NCBI RefSeq assembly: GCF_000330725.2
Contig: NZ_AMZY02000001.1
Span: 124,001-188,000, forward strand
Direction of reading: 5' to 3'
DNA: 64,000 bases
Source of the DNA: Mariniradius saccharolyticus AK6
Lineage (GTDB): Bacteria > Bacteroidota > Bacteroidia > Cytophagales > Cyclobacteriaceae
The stretch's first letter is position 1. Every line of letters starts with the position of its first letter. The notes beneath the pieces were generated by a model, which saw nothing but the letters and a program-made list of their open reading frames with translations, was not told the DNA's origin and made no database searches. A program made the translations under genes and the position numbers. This document shows, in pieces, positions 43,482 through 53,030 of the stretch.

Positions 43482-45209
43482 GTGGAAGTCGACCCCTCCT
43501 ACCATACCGCCGTACTTATCCAAGAGGGTTTCCAGCATTACCTCCAAAATTTCCACATCCATACGGATAATTCGCCATGGTTTTACAAAATGAGAGATTG
43601 GGCGGCAAAGCGGGAAAACCAAAGAAAGCGACTGCGCCTTTACAAAGACCATGTCGCCCAAACCAAAACCAAGGTGCTTGCCGAAATCGGTCTCTATGCA
43701 AGCGACTTCTTCTTTTGGAGGGATACAAAGGGCATTTATTCCCGTCTGATAGCAGAACGAAAGGAAAAGGAACTCGCAGAGACATTTTTTAACTCGGTCA
43801 TCCGAAAAACATATCCGGGGCTAGCCATCAACGAAGCGCTGATGTATGTGCATGAAGGCTACAATTCCTGCGACCTTCTGCCTAACGGCCACTTGTTCAA
43901 TACCTATTCTGCCAATATGGGTTTGGTCCCAATACTTCGGAAAATCTTTTCCGACTATGATTTCGGAGCGCCCCTGATGGACCCGGAGGCAGATATCCAT
44001 TTCCTCGAGAGCGCGGTCAAAAACGTGATTTTAACTAGATACAAGCCGGACGCAGATACGATCACGCAGATTTGGAAATCCATCTTTTTCAGGGGAAAAT
44101 CCGCCTATCTCATCGGACGGACAAGACTTGGGGGAAAATGGATGCCCTTCATCATCCCATTCCTTTATGGCTCAAAAGGCGTTTTTGTCGACACCCTGAT
44201 CTTTGACCCAATTTTGATGTCGGGCCTTTTTAGCTATACGCGCTCCTACTTCATGGTGAAGGTAGATGTCCCTTCACAACTTGTTTCATTTTTGAATTCC
44301 GTCATTCCCAACAAGAAAATCCACGAACTGTATAACTCCATCGGGTTTAACAAGCACGGCAAAACGGAATTTTACCGCGACTTTCTGAATCACTTAGCAC
44401 ATAGTGATGACCAATTTGTGATAGCCGAAGGCATCAAGGGTATGGTGATGACGGTATTTACCCTCCCCTCCTACAACATCGTGTTCAAAATGATCAAGGA
44501 CTATTTTGATCCACCCAAGACCATGACCCGCCAGGAAGTGCGGGAAAAATACAAGCTCGTCGGCCTGCACGACCGCGTGGGCCGGATGGCGGATACTCAT
44601 GAGTTTGAGGAATTCCACCTTCCGCTTCGGCGCATTCATCCGGATTTAATGCAGGAATTGCGCAGCACGGTCAATTCCTTGTTGGAAATCCGCGGAGAAG
44701 AACTGATCCTCAAGCATGTGTACATCGAGCGTAGGATGACCCCACTGAACATTTACTTGGATAACTGCAGCCTAGAAGAAGCCAAGCAGGTGGTCGAAGA
44801 CTACGGCAATGCCATTATGGAATTGGCACAAGCCAATATTTTCCCGGGGGACATGATGGTCAAAAACTTTGGCGTAACGCGGCAAAAACGGGTCATCTTC
44901 TACGACTACGATGAAATCGAATTTGTGACAGACATGAATTTCCGGGCAAAACCCAAGCCTGAAACCTACGAGCAGATATATTCTCCCGAACCTTGGTACG
45001 AAATCGGGCCAAGGGACGTGTTTCCCGAGGATTTCAAAAGGTTCATGATCGGGCGGGCTGATATCAGGGACTATTTTTTTGAAGTCCATAGCCGGCTGTT
45101 CGATCCAATGTTTTGGCAATCGATCCAAAAAAATATCCGGTCTGGGGAAATGCCCCATGCTTTTTCTTACCCGAGATCAATTCGATTCAGGCCGAATGAA
45201 TTGGTATAA
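43482..45209 (+). CDS. aceK: Isocitrate dehydrogenase kinase/phosphatase
   Basis: A 575-residue AceK, the bifunctional enzyme that switches isocitrate dehydrogenase off and on by phosphorylation, so that carbon can flow to the glyoxylate shunt. Family marks: an N-terminal helical regulatory part (ENQRKRLRLYKDHV), the kinase-like core, LILKHVYIERRMTPLNIYL and the metal/catalytic block VIFYDYDEIEFV. The end, MPHAFSYPRSIRFRP, matches other AceK. Start is GTG at 43482: an in-frame stop lies two codons upstream and no better start fits the family. In proteobacteria aceK lies with aceBA; here no glyoxylate gene is in view. Confidence 0.93.
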   Translation: MEVDPSYHTAVLIQEGFQHYLQNFHIHTDNSPWFYKMRDWAAKRENQRKRLRLYKDHVAQTKTKVLAEIGLYASDFFFWRDTKGIYSRLIAERKEKELAETFFNSVIRKTYPGLAINEALMYVHEGYNSCDLLPNGHLFNTYSANMGLVPILRKIFSDYDFGAPLMDPEADIHFLESAVKNVILTRYKPDADTITQIWKSIFFRGKSAYLIGRTRLGGKWMPFIIPFLYGSKGVFVDTLIFDPILMSGLFSYTRSYFMVKVDVPSQLVSFLNSVIPNKKIHELYNSIGFNKHGKTEFYRDFLNHLAHSDDQFVIAEGIKGMVMTVFTLPSYNIVFKMIKDYFDPPKTMTRQEVREKYKLVGLHDRVGRMADTHEFEEFHLPLRRIHPDLMQELRSTVNSLLEIRGEELILKHVYIERRMTPLNIYLDNCSLEEAKQVVEDYGNAIMELAQANIFPGDMMVKNFGVTRQKRVIFYDYDEIEFVTDMNFRAKPKPETYEQIYSPEPWYEIGPRDVFPEDFKRFMIGRADIRDYFFEVHSRLFDPMFWQSIQKNIRSGEMPHAFSYPRSIRFRPNELV

Positions 45210-45290
45210 TGGTTTGCAACCCGGAAATGAGGATTGTAATCATTCTTCAAAGGATGACCAATGTTTAGGTTTTGTCTTGAGTTTTTAGCG

Positions 45291-45298
45291 TAATTTTG
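45291..45298 (+). promoter_or_regulatory. -7 promoter box of the DUF5723 gene
   Basis: TAATTTTG fits TAnnTTTG; TTTG at 45271-45274 is 16 bases upstream, slightly closer than usual. Confidence 0.45.
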
Positions 45299-45316
45299 GC
45301 ACCAATCCCCTTCACT

Positions 45317-46666
45317 ATGAAATCCCTAATCGCCCTCCCCATATTGCTTCTCCTCCCGATCTTGGCCACTGCCCAACATTCCTATGTGGGCATCCAAAAT
45401 AGCACCAGAAAATCAATGGTGAGCGTCATGATGAATCCCGCCGAAATCAACAATTTCGACCGCAAAGTCGAAGTGAATTTCGTGGGCGTCAATGCCTTGT
45501 TCGTTAATAACATCCTGAGTTTCTCAGATCTTACTTCCATACAAGAAAACCTGTTGGAGGACCTGATGTCCAAAGCCAACACCCAAGTGAACGGGGATAC
45601 TCACGGGTCTGCACTTTTGCCTTCCTTCGGAATTAATCTCGGCAAATGGTCCCTGGGCTGGGCAAACCAATTCAACTCACGGGTAGCACTCCACCAAATC
45701 AATCCCGATCTTGGCAACAGTGTGATCAGAAGCGCTTCTGCATCGGGCGGGACTACTTATCAACTCAGCAATCCTAACAACCAGCGGGTGAACGGTGTCA
45801 TGTGGTTTGAATCGGGCATCGTCGTGGGGCGGGAATTGATCAACAACGCCAACTCAAAGCTCTCGGTCGGCAGCAATATCAAGATCCTCGTGCCTGTCAA
45901 CTATACCAACGTGGGTGTAAGTCAGCTGTCTGGAACACTTACCGTGCAAAACGGAGTAGCCAGCCTTTCCAATGCCAGTGGCACCATGAACCTGACCTAC
46001 AACAGGGACATTATCGATGCCCGAAACCTTCGACTGGACTATAGCAACCTTGAAATCAACTCTCCCAGCTCTGTTGGACTTGACTTCGGAGTCAATTACC
46101 AGGCAAAGAAAAATGGAAAGGTTTGGATCAATTCCGGCATCTCGGTCACCAACATCGGCAACCTGAAGTTTGGCACCAGCAACGTCTCCAATAACCTGCG
46201 CATCAACATTCCTGCAGGAAGCTCTTTCCGCATCGATAGATTCGACTTGGATCTTGAAAACACACTCGACCAACTCACAGGGTCAGGTTTCTTCACGTTG
46301 GATGACACACAGGAAAACATCCAAGTTGGATTGCCAACGACTTTTGCCCTGTATTCAGAAATCAAGTTAACCGATCAGTTTTTTGTCAGTGCCTTTTGGC
46401 AGCAAATGGTCAAAAACCAAGACAAAAACAACCAAGTCCCATTTGTGAATGTGTTTGCAGTCACGCCGAGCATGCTTTTTGGGAAATTTGAGGTGTTCTC
46501 GCCTTGGGGCTACTTCCAAATCTCCGAACTTACGGGTGGCTTGGGCTTCCGCTACGGGGGATTTTTCCTCAGCTCACAAACCGTGCTGACCTCGCTATTG
46601 GCCAACCGAGGCACAGCCGATGTCCAAATGGGCCTCAGTTGGGGGTTTGGACAGCGCAGACAATAG
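45317..46666 (+). CDS. DUF5723-type outer-membrane beta-barrel protein
   Basis: A 449-residue exported protein: signal peptide MKSLIALPILLLLPILATAQ, then HSYVGIQNSTRKSMVSVMMN with an Asn-Pro-Ala region and alternating beta-strands to the end (VQMGLSWGFGQRRQ). This is the pattern of DUF5723 proteins, large Bacteroidota outer-membrane barrels of unknown role. The ATG at 45317 is chosen because the signal peptide starts there. Convergent with the esterase gene; the stops are 12 bases apart. Confidence 0.75.
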   Translation: MKSLIALPILLLLPILATAQHSYVGIQNSTRKSMVSVMMNPAEINNFDRKVEVNFVGVNALFVNNILSFSDLTSIQENLLEDLMSKANTQVNGDTHGSALLPSFGINLGKWSLGWANQFNSRVALHQINPDLGNSVIRSASASGGTTYQLSNPNNQRVNGVMWFESGIVVGRELINNANSKLSVGSNIKILVPVNYTNVGVSQLSGTLTVQNGVASLSNASGTMNLTYNRDIIDARNLRLDYSNLEINSPSSVGLDFGVNYQAKKNGKVWINSGISVTNIGNLKFGTSNVSNNLRINIPAGSSFRIDRFDLDLENTLDQLTGSGFFTLDDTQENIQVGLPTTFALYSEIKLTDQFFVSAFWQQMVKNQDKNNQVPFVNVFAVTPSMLFGKFEVFSPWGYFQISELTGGLGFRYGGFFLSSQTVLTSLLANRGTADVQMGLSWGFGQRRQ

Positions 46667-46678
46667 GCTTTATGGAAA

Positions 46679-48592
46679 TCAATCGCCCAGGGTCTTCCTA
46701 AACGGCACCGCGGGGAGCCTTTCCGAATTGTAGAGATTCACCTCGGGATTGTCTGCCCAAGCATAGCGGATTTCTGTCGGGGACTTGATGCCGGGATGGA
46801 AGACGGTGATTTGGTCCTTGCCGGTGATCTCCGCCTTTGCCAGGACAAAATTCCCATCTGAACCAGCCAAGATAAAACCCTTGACTGATTTGCCGCCATC
46901 AGAAAGCACAAGCCCCTCTCCCACATGGTCCAATTCTAGGAGCACTTTTCCTCCCTCTACTTTGGCTGATTTGAGCATCGGTCCGGAGTGGACCACTTCC
47001 TCCCCATAGGCTACCTTTCGTGCCGCTTGCCAAAGTCTGATACCGACGTCTTTTTTATTCCTAGGATGAATGTCGTCCGCTTCACCGATATCAATGGTCA
47101 CCGCCATGCCGGTTTTGGGGAGCTCCAGCGTTTGGGTCTGTGCTTCCCGGAGAAAGGCCCAATTTGAATCGGGCTGGATGGGCTTTCTTTCCATAAAGTT
47201 GGCGAGCTGTACAAATAGGAAAGGAAAATCCCCGATTCCCCAGCTTTCACGCCAAGTTTGGATCATCGTGCCAAAAAGCTGACGGTAGTGGGCATGCTCC
47301 CCAGTATTGCTTTCGCCTTGGTACCAAATGACGCCCGCGATCGGATACTTCACAATCGGGGCGATCATGGCATTGTACATCATGCCCGGTAGCCAATTGT
47401 GCCATTCAACCACGGGCAGGGATTCCTCAATCGTATTGGAAAACTTCCAAGGTCCCTCAAGGCTAATTGTGCGGTTACTTTCCTTGACGTAAAATTGTCC
47501 TTCTTTGCCCAAAACGGGGGCATTGTTCCAAGTATTGACAATGCGGACAGACAACAGGTTTTCGCCTTTCTTGAGCATCCCTGCAGGGATTACAAACTCA
47601 TTCAGGCTTTGCCCGAAGTCCTTGAACAGCAGCCGGCCTCCATTCAAGTAGATATAGGCCATTTGCTGGATATCGCCCAGATTGAGCTTTACCCCCTCGG
47701 TCTGATTGACGGTAAATTTCTTCCTGAACCAAGCGATATCCTTCAGGGGATTGTCTGCCGGCAAGTTCACTGTCTGCCATGCCGAATCATCATAATCCGG
47801 ATTGACGACACCTTGGATTTCCCCGTTTTGGGGAGCGAGGACAAGGTCGTTGCGTTTCAGTTCCCGGACTTTGTTGTCAATTACCTCCTGAATCCAATAA
47901 TCCTGCCGGTCAAGGACGTCTTTGGCTTTGTCCCTGTAGGCGTCCATTTCCAGCAGTTTCTCCGCAGCGGTCCAGCCCTGTGCCGGCGTACCACCCCAGT
48001 TGGATTCGATGATGCCGACCGCCACGCCTTTTTCGAGATGCAAGCGCTTCGCAAAAAACCAGGCTACGGCCGAAAAGCTCAGGATATTGTCCGCACTAGC
48101 CTGTACCCATTGTCCTCCTCGGACATCATACTTTGCCTTGGCATCGTAATCGTGGGGGATTTTGAAAAACCGGATCAAGGGATACTCGGCATCTGCAACT
48201 TCTTCTGCCAGGCCTTCCACCTCGCCACTCATGACCCATTCCATGTTGGATTGACCTCCAGATACCCATACATCGCCGACCTGGATATCGCGGATTTTCT
48301 TGCCGTTGATGTCGAGTTCATAGGGTCCGGAGGCAGGGAGCGCATCAAACTCCAACAGCCAATAGCCATCGGCATCGACGCGGGTATCCTTCTGTTGGTT
48401 GTTGAAGGTACCGACGACTTTTTGCCCCGGCGTACCGTCGCCCCATACCCGGATGGGTTGATTACGCTGGAAAACCATGTGGTCGGTGAAAAACTTGGGC
48501 ATAAAAACCTCTGCCGTTTCTTCCTCCGACCTACAGCCAACGAGGCCAAAAAAGAGTACAACAGCAATCAGCATCAAGTAGGAATGTCGCAT
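46679..48592 (-). CDS. Sialate O-acetylesterase-like lipoprotein
   Basis: A 637-residue SGNH-type esterase of the sialate O-acetylesterase (SASA) family. Lipoprotein signal ends GLVGC (Cys20). The catalytic Ser115 is in VSGGQSNMEW; YQGESNTGEH is a further family block and the Asp-His pair is in ADDIHPRNKKD near residue 515. A jelly-roll domain (about 270-380) interrupts the catalytic parts, as in other Bacteroidota members. It would remove acetyl groups from sialic acid or another acetylated glycan outside the cell. No sialidase or Sus genes lie nearby, so the glycan is unknown. Confidence 0.92.
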   Translation of the reverse strand: MRHSYLMLIAVVLFFGLVGCRSEEETAEVFMPKFFTDHMVFQRNQPIRVWGDGTPGQKVVGTFNNQQKDTRVDADGYWLLEFDALPASGPYELDINGKKIRDIQVGDVWVSGGQSNMEWVMSGEVEGLAEEVADAEYPLIRFFKIPHDYDAKAKYDVRGGQWVQASADNILSFSAVAWFFAKRLHLEKGVAVGIIESNWGGTPAQGWTAAEKLLEMDAYRDKAKDVLDRQDYWIQEVIDNKVRELKRNDLVLAPQNGEIQGVVNPDYDDSAWQTVNLPADNPLKDIAWFRKKFTVNQTEGVKLNLGDIQQMAYIYLNGGRLLFKDFGQSLNEFVIPAGMLKKGENLLSVRIVNTWNNAPVLGKEGQFYVKESNRTISLEGPWKFSNTIEESLPVVEWHNWLPGMMYNAMIAPIVKYPIAGVIWYQGESNTGEHAHYRQLFGTMIQTWRESWGIGDFPFLFVQLANFMERKPIQPDSNWAFLREAQTQTLELPKTGMAVTIDIGEADDIHPRNKKDVGIRLWQAARKVAYGEEVVHSGPMLKSAKVEGGKVLLELDHVGEGLVLSDGGKSVKGFILAGSDGNFVLAKAEITGKDQITVFHPGIKSPTEIRYAWADNPEVNLYNSERLPAVPFRKTLGD

Positions 48593-48711
48593 GTCAGGTA
48601 AATTTTGGGTAGGCGAAAATATCGATTCAAATCGATTGGCGCAATATTCCTTCTCTAAAGAGAAAATGAAGAAAAAAAACGGAAATGAACGCTCCTGATT
48701 TACTTGCTAAA

Positions 48712-50079
48712 TCACATATTCAGCAGCGCCATCGCCACACCAAAGTACACGGCAAGACCCAAAAGGTCATTGGCCGTCGTGATAAAGGGACCTGAAGCGA
48801 TTGCGGGGTTGATGCCGAATTTGTTGAGTACCAAAGGCGTCACCGTACCCATAAAGGATGCCAACAAAACCACGCAGAACATGGCCAATCCAATCGTCAA
48901 TCCAAAAATCGCGTCAAATCCATAGACAAACTTCACCACCAAAAACACAAATCCACCCAATACGATGCCATTTACAAGGGCAATCATCACACCCTTGACA
49001 AAGCGCTGCCAAGGCGTATCGTCAAACACGGACTTGGATGCCAAGGTCTGTACCACCAATGATGAAGACTGTATGCCCACGTTTCCGCCCGTAGCAGCTA
49101 CCAAAGGAATAAAGGAAGCCAATGCGATATACCTGCTGAGGCCATCTTCAAAAAAGCCGATGATTTTCGCCCCCAACAATCCCCCAATCACCCCAATCAG
49201 CAGCCAAGGCAGCCGGGCTTTGGAAATCTTGAAAATGGAGTCGGATTCTTCGATATCGTCCGAAATACCGGTCATGGCCTGGATATCCTCGTCGGTCTGT
49301 TCCCGCATCAAGTCCAAGATATCATCGACGGTAATCCTGCCGACAAGGCGGTTCTTGGCGTTGACGACGGGTACCGATTCCAAGTCATATTTCCGCATGA
49401 TTTCGGCCACGTGCTCTCCATCCATATGGGTGGGGATGGAGATAATTTCCTTTTCATAGATGTCGGAAATTTTGGTATCTGCCGAGGAGAGAATGATTTT
49501 CTTCAGCGATACCCGCCCCAGTAAATGCTGCCTATTGTCCACCACATAGATCGAATAGATTTTCTCCACCTTCTCGGCTTGGCGACGGATCTCCTCGATG
49601 GTCTGGACAACGTTCCAGTTTTTGTTGGCCTTGATGAATTCCTTGGCCATCAAACCGCCCGCGGAGTCCTCGTCGTAGCGGAGAAGGTCCAGGATGTTGG
49701 CTGACTTTTCCCGCTCCTGCAGGTGACTGATGACATCCTCGCGTTCCTTTGCAGGCATCAGGATCAGGATATCCGCAGCATCGTCTGACTCCATTTGGTC
49801 GATCAGCAGGGCCAGTTCCGTGGGCTCAAGCTCCTTGATGACCATGCCGAGCGGATCTTCATCCATCTCGATTAGGATATCCGCGGCCATTGAAGGGTTC
49901 AAAAGCCGCAGCACATAGATGGCCTCGTCCATGTTGAGCTCATCGAGCAGGGAGGCGATATCAGCCACATTGGCCCCGTCCAGCGATTGGATGATCAGCT
50001 CATTGTGTTGGGATTCGATGTTTTCCTGCAAGCTCTCCAAAAACTCCTTGGACAGCTCAAATGACTTTATTTGTTCCAA
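48712..50079 (-). CDS. mgtE: Magnesium transporter MgtE
   Basis: A 455-residue Mg2+ channel. The cytoplasmic N domain (about 1-130) holds helical repeats LLDELNMDEAIYVLRLLNP and MESDDAADILILMPAKER; a CBS pair follows (about 135-260, for example EIISIPTHMDGEHVAEIM and VPVVNAKNRLVGRITVDDIL) and senses Mg2+; five helices start at about residue 285 (PWLLIGVIGGLLGAKIIG). The PLVAATGGNVGIQSSSLVVQ pore helix is complete. It overlaps ksgA by 13 bases and is downstream of it. Confidence 0.95.
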   Translation of the reverse strand: MEQIKSFELSKEFLESLQENIESQHNELIIQSLDGANVADIASLLDELNMDEAIYVLRLLNPSMAADILIEMDEDPLGMVIKELEPTELALLIDQMESDDAADILILMPAKEREDVISHLQEREKSANILDLLRYDEDSAGGLMAKEFIKANKNWNVVQTIEEIRRQAEKVEKIYSIYVVDNRQHLLGRVSLKKIILSSADTKISDIYEKEIISIPTHMDGEHVAEIMRKYDLESVPVVNAKNRLVGRITVDDILDLMREQTDEDIQAMTGISDDIEESDSIFKISKARLPWLLIGVIGGLLGAKIIGFFEDGLSRYIALASFIPLVAATGGNVGIQSSSLVVQTLASKSVFDDTPWQRFVKGVMIALVNGIVLGGFVFLVVKFVYGFDAIFGLTIGLAMFCVVLLASFMGTVTPLVLNKFGINPAIASGPFITTANDLLGLAVYFGVAMALLNM

Positions 50080-50858
50080 GATGCCTGAAGTTTAAGGGTG
50101 AGTTGCACAAAATCCGCGACGTCGAGTTGCTCGGCGCGCAGGTCCAAGACCGGGTCCAATTTCAATTCCTCAGACAGGCCCAAAGCCTTCAGGGAGTTCC
50201 TGAGCGTTTTCCTTCGGGTGCCAAAGCCTTGTTTGACGACGCGGAAGAATAGCTTTTCATCACAGGCAAGTCGCTCGGTCGTGTTCCTTTTGAGTCGGAT
50301 CACGCCCGAATGAACCTTGGGTGGCGGATTGAATACGCCCGGCGGTACGGTAAAAAGATACTCTATATCATAGAAGGCCTGCAGCAAGACCGACAGGATG
50401 CCGTATTCCTTGCTTCCTTTGGGGGATGCGATGCGTTGTGCCACTTCCCGCTGCAGCATGCATACCACTTCGGTCACTTGATTTCTTTCCTCCAAGACCT
50501 TGAAGAAAATCTGGGAGGAAATATTGTAGGGAAAGTTTCCCGCTACAATGTAAGGCCCATTCATAATCGGGGAGAAATCCTTGCGTAGATAGTCGGCCTC
50601 GATGATCCGCTCGCCCAAGTCGGGGTACTTTCCATGCAGGTACACAATGGACTCATGGTCGACATCCACTAGGTACAGATCCCAATCCTTGCGCAGCAAA
50701 AAATCCGTCAACACACCCATACCCGGACCGATCTCGAGGACCTTGTTGGTCCCCTGATGCCCGGTCAGGCTGCCGGCGATTCGCTCAGCGATACCGAGAT
50801 CGGTGAGAAAATGCTGCCCGAGGTGTTTTTTGGCTTTGACGTTTTGGATGTGCGCCAT
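50067..50858 (-). CDS. ksgA: 16S rRNA (adenine1518/1519-N6)-dimethyltransferase
   Basis: A 263-residue KsgA/RsmA. It starts MAHIQNVKAKKHLGQHFLTD, with the family's KKxLGQHFL motif, then VLEIGPGMGVLTDFLL (SAM-binding) and AGNFPYNISSQIFF, the NLPY-type catalytic motif with Phe in place of Leu. It dimethylates two adjacent adenines near the 3' end of 16S rRNA. The start at 50858 is fixed by the motif; a longer frame exists. First gene of the ksgA-mgtE unit. Confidence 0.96.
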   Translation of the reverse strand: MAHIQNVKAKKHLGQHFLTDLGIAERIAGSLTGHQGTNKVLEIGPGMGVLTDFLLRKDWDLYLVDVDHESIVYLHGKYPDLGERIIEADYLRKDFSPIMNGPYIVAGNFPYNISSQIFFKVLEERNQVTEVVCMLQREVAQRIASPKGSKEYGILSVLLQAFYDIEYLFTVPPGVFNPPPKVHSGVIRLKRNTTERLACDEKLFFRVVKQGFGTRRKTLRNSLKALGLSEELKLDPVLDLRAEQLDVADFVQLTLKLQASWNK

Positions 50859-50884
50859 GAAAATTATTTCTATAAATTGCAGGT

Positions 50885-50892
50885 CAAAAATA
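50885..50892 (-). promoter_or_regulatory. -7 promoter box of ksgA-mgtE
   Basis: TATTTTTG on the minus strand fits TAnnTTTG, 27 bases upstream of ksgA. Confidence 0.45.
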
Positions 50893-51032
50893 AGAGAATT
50901 ATCACAAAGGCATAGGATTAATTTACCCGCAGGGTGAATGGATGCCAAGCCGATTTGGCCTTCAGTTGCCTGATTTTGGCTTGTTTTTGTTTGTGTTACT
51001 CTTTTTTCCAACGTTTCTTTTCAATCAAATAC

Positions 51033-52061
51033 ATGAACCCAAGAAAAAACAAGCCAGTCATCGGAATCAGTATCGGAGATATCAACGGAATCGGACCGGA
51101 AGTCACTTTGAAAGCTTTGATGGACAACCGCATCCTGAGATTGGTGACCCCTTTGATATATGCCCACGGCAAAGCGATCACTTTTTACAGGAAACACCTC
51201 GGTTTGGAGGATTTCAACTTCATGCAGATCAAAAACGTCCAAGAAGTCCACCACAAGAAAGTCAATCTCATCAATGTGGTCGAGGAGAGTCCCGAAGTGA
51301 TGCCCGGAGCGGAGACCCAAGAAGCTGGAAAATTGGCCTTGGCGGCACTCAACCATGCCATCAAGGACCTCAAAGACGGCAGCATCGAAGCCCTTGTCAC
51401 CGCTCCGCTCAACAAGCACAATATCAATTCCGAGACAGTGAAGTTTGTGGGCCATACAGAATACCTGACCGAGGCGCTAGGTGTCAAAGACAGCCTCATG
51501 TTTCTCGTGTCGGAAGATATCCGCGTGGGATTGGTGACTGGCCATGTTCCACTCAGCGAGGTCAGCAAGCACGTGAGCGCAGATCGGATCAAATCCAAAC
51601 TTGACATCATGCTGCAGTCATTGAAGAATGATTTTGGGGTAGGAAAACCAAAAATCGCCGTCCTCGGTCTGAATCCCCATGCGGGCGAGGAAGGACTTTT
51701 GGGTACCGAAGAAAATACCATCATCAAGCCGGTGATCAAAGATTACAAAGACAAGGGGCAATTGGTATTTGGACCTTATCCCGCCGATGGCTTTTTCGGC
51801 ATGCTGCAGCACAAGAAGTTTGACGGCATCCTTGCCATGTACCACGACCAGGGACTGATTCCTTTCAAATCCATGGCTTTTGAGACCGGGGTCAATTTCA
51901 CGGCCGGACTACCTGTAGTACGCACCTCTCCGGACCATGGCACTGCTTATAACATTGCCGGAAAAAACCAAGCCGACGAAGGCTCCATGCGGGAAGCCAT
52001 CCTCTCCGCCTACGACATCATCCGCCACAGGGGTGGTTGGGATGAGAGTGGGGAAAGTTGA
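51033..52061 (+). CDS. pdxA: 4-Hydroxythreonine-4-phosphate dehydrogenase
   Basis: A 342-residue PdxA of vitamin B6 synthesis. Marks: KPVIGISIGDINGIGPEV at the start, ALVTAPLNKHNIN, the metal histidine in VGHTEYLTEALG, LGLNPHAGEEGLLGTEE, and LAMYHDQGLIPFK. All metal-site residues seem present. The ATG at 51033 is fixed by the conserved N-terminus. Divergent from ksgA, which is 174 bases away; the ksgA-pdxA neighbourhood is also known in enterobacteria, though with the opposite strand order. Confidence 0.96.
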   Translation: MNPRKNKPVIGISIGDINGIGPEVTLKALMDNRILRLVTPLIYAHGKAITFYRKHLGLEDFNFMQIKNVQEVHHKKVNLINVVEESPEVMPGAETQEAGKLALAALNHAIKDLKDGSIEALVTAPLNKHNINSETVKFVGHTEYLTEALGVKDSLMFLVSEDIRVGLVTGHVPLSEVSKHVSADRIKSKLDIMLQSLKNDFGVGKPKIAVLGLNPHAGEEGLLGTEENTIIKPVIKDYKDKGQLVFGPYPADGFFGMLQHKKFDGILAMYHDQGLIPFKSMAFETGVNFTAGLPVVRTSPDHGTAYNIAGKNQADEGSMREAILSAYDIIRHRGGWDESGES

Positions 52062-52073
52062 GGGTAGGGATTT

Positions 52074-52115
52074 GAGATATGAGACATGAGATGTGAGACT
52101 GGAGGTACGAGAATC
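52074..52115. repeat. Degenerate heptamer repeats
   Basis: Six tandem heptamers, 52074-52115, all starting GAG (for example GAGATAT, GAGACAT, GAGGTAC). They continue the family of the array at 40134-40179, and lie just after pdxA. Confidence 0.8.
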
Positions 52116-52171
52116 GGTGAATTGCGATCTGGGCATTACGATCTACAAGGCTAAAGGTGAGCTTGACAGAC

Positions 52172-52210
52172 ATGTCGAATTTAGAACACCGAATAATGAA
52201 TATCGAATGA
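52172..52210. repeat. ATTCGACATT... dispersed repeat, copy 2 (inverse)
   Basis: CATGTCGAAT, CGAATAATGAATATCGAAT are inverse copies of blocks at 40238-40276. No gene lies in this 376-base gap (52062-52437). Confidence 0.6.
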
Positions 52211-52404
52211 TCGCACCAGAAGCACCAATCCACCAATAACTTAGTAACCAATAACAAAAATAAAGTGAGCGATCCGACTAAAGAGGCTAGCATCAACAGT
52301 CGAAATCTCTGGCCTTTGGTTAAATGTCGAGGACTGAAATTCCCTTTGGGTTTTCTGCCTGTAAATTATTTGAAGCCGAATTTTATTTTTCCGGAGCATT
52401 TCTC

Positions 52405-52412
52405 TAAATTTG
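52405..52412 (+). promoter_or_regulatory. -7 promoter box of yceD-rpmF
   Basis: TAAATTTG matches TAnnTTTG, 25 bases upstream of the GTG start of yceD. Confidence 0.5.
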
Positions 52413-52437
52413 CGGTCTTGATTGAAGAAACGAGATC

Positions 52438-53013
52438 GTGAAACTCATCAAAGCATATGAAATCGATGTCATCCGATTAAAAGATGGCAGACACGTTTTC
52501 AAGTTTGAGGTCGGAAACGATTTCTTCGAATACTTTCAAGCAGAAGATTGGCTCAACGGCGCCAAAATCGAAATTGACGTAAATCTCACCAAAACGGTAT
52601 CCGTGATGGAGGTGGATTTCCACATTCATGGCACGGTCAACCTTACTTGCGACCGCAGTCTGGAGCATTTTGATGAGCCCTTGGACTTACACGAAAAAGT
52701 GGTTTACAAATATGGCCCTGTGGAAGAGGAAATCAGCGAAGATGTCTTCATGATTACCAAAGACACGCCGAGCGTCAACGTGGCACAGTTGATTTACGAA
52801 TACATCCTCTTGGCCCTTCCCGCCAAAAAAATCCATCCGGATTATAGAACGGAAGAAGACGAAGAGGAGAATGAAGAGTTCGAAGCGGAATTCGAATCCT
52901 ACTCAGACGAAGTCGAGGAGGAAGAGGAAATTCCTTCCGAAGACATTGATCCGACAGAGGAACGAGTTGACCCGAGATGGGAGATATTAAAAAAATTGAA
53001 AAACAAGGAATAA
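52438..53013 (+). CDS. yceD: DUF177 (YceD) protein
   Basis: A 191-residue DUF177 protein, starting at GTG. It contains the family's NLTKTVSVMEVDFHIHGTVN and LTCDRSLEHFDEPL stretch (the second without a full Cys4 set; only one Cys is seen) and a long acidic C-terminus rich in Glu (about 145-180). DUF177 genes lie directly before rpmF in most bacteria, and the protein is linked to rRNA processing or ribosome assembly (in plants to 23S rRNA). rpmF starts 17 bases downstream. Confidence 0.9.
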   Translation: MKLIKAYEIDVIRLKDGRHVFKFEVGNDFFEYFQAEDWLNGAKIEIDVNLTKTVSVMEVDFHIHGTVNLTCDRSLEHFDEPLDLHEKVVYKYGPVEEEISEDVFMITKDTPSVNVAQLIYEYILLALPAKKIHPDYRTEEDEEENEEFEAEFESYSDEVEEEEEIPSEDIDPTEERVDPRWEILKKLKNKE

Positions 53014-53030
53014 GTTAAATAGACATAGAA

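Noticed and set aside
47399-48601. A long open frame of 400 codons on the plus strand
   Set aside because: It is the antisense shadow of the sialate esterase gene, which has signal peptide and catalytic motifs; the shadow has no family-like pattern.
50067-51033. Magnesium riboswitch (M-box) before ksgA-mgtE
   Set aside because: The leader is only about 25 bases from the -7 box; too short for a riboswitch, and mgtE itself lies inside an operon.
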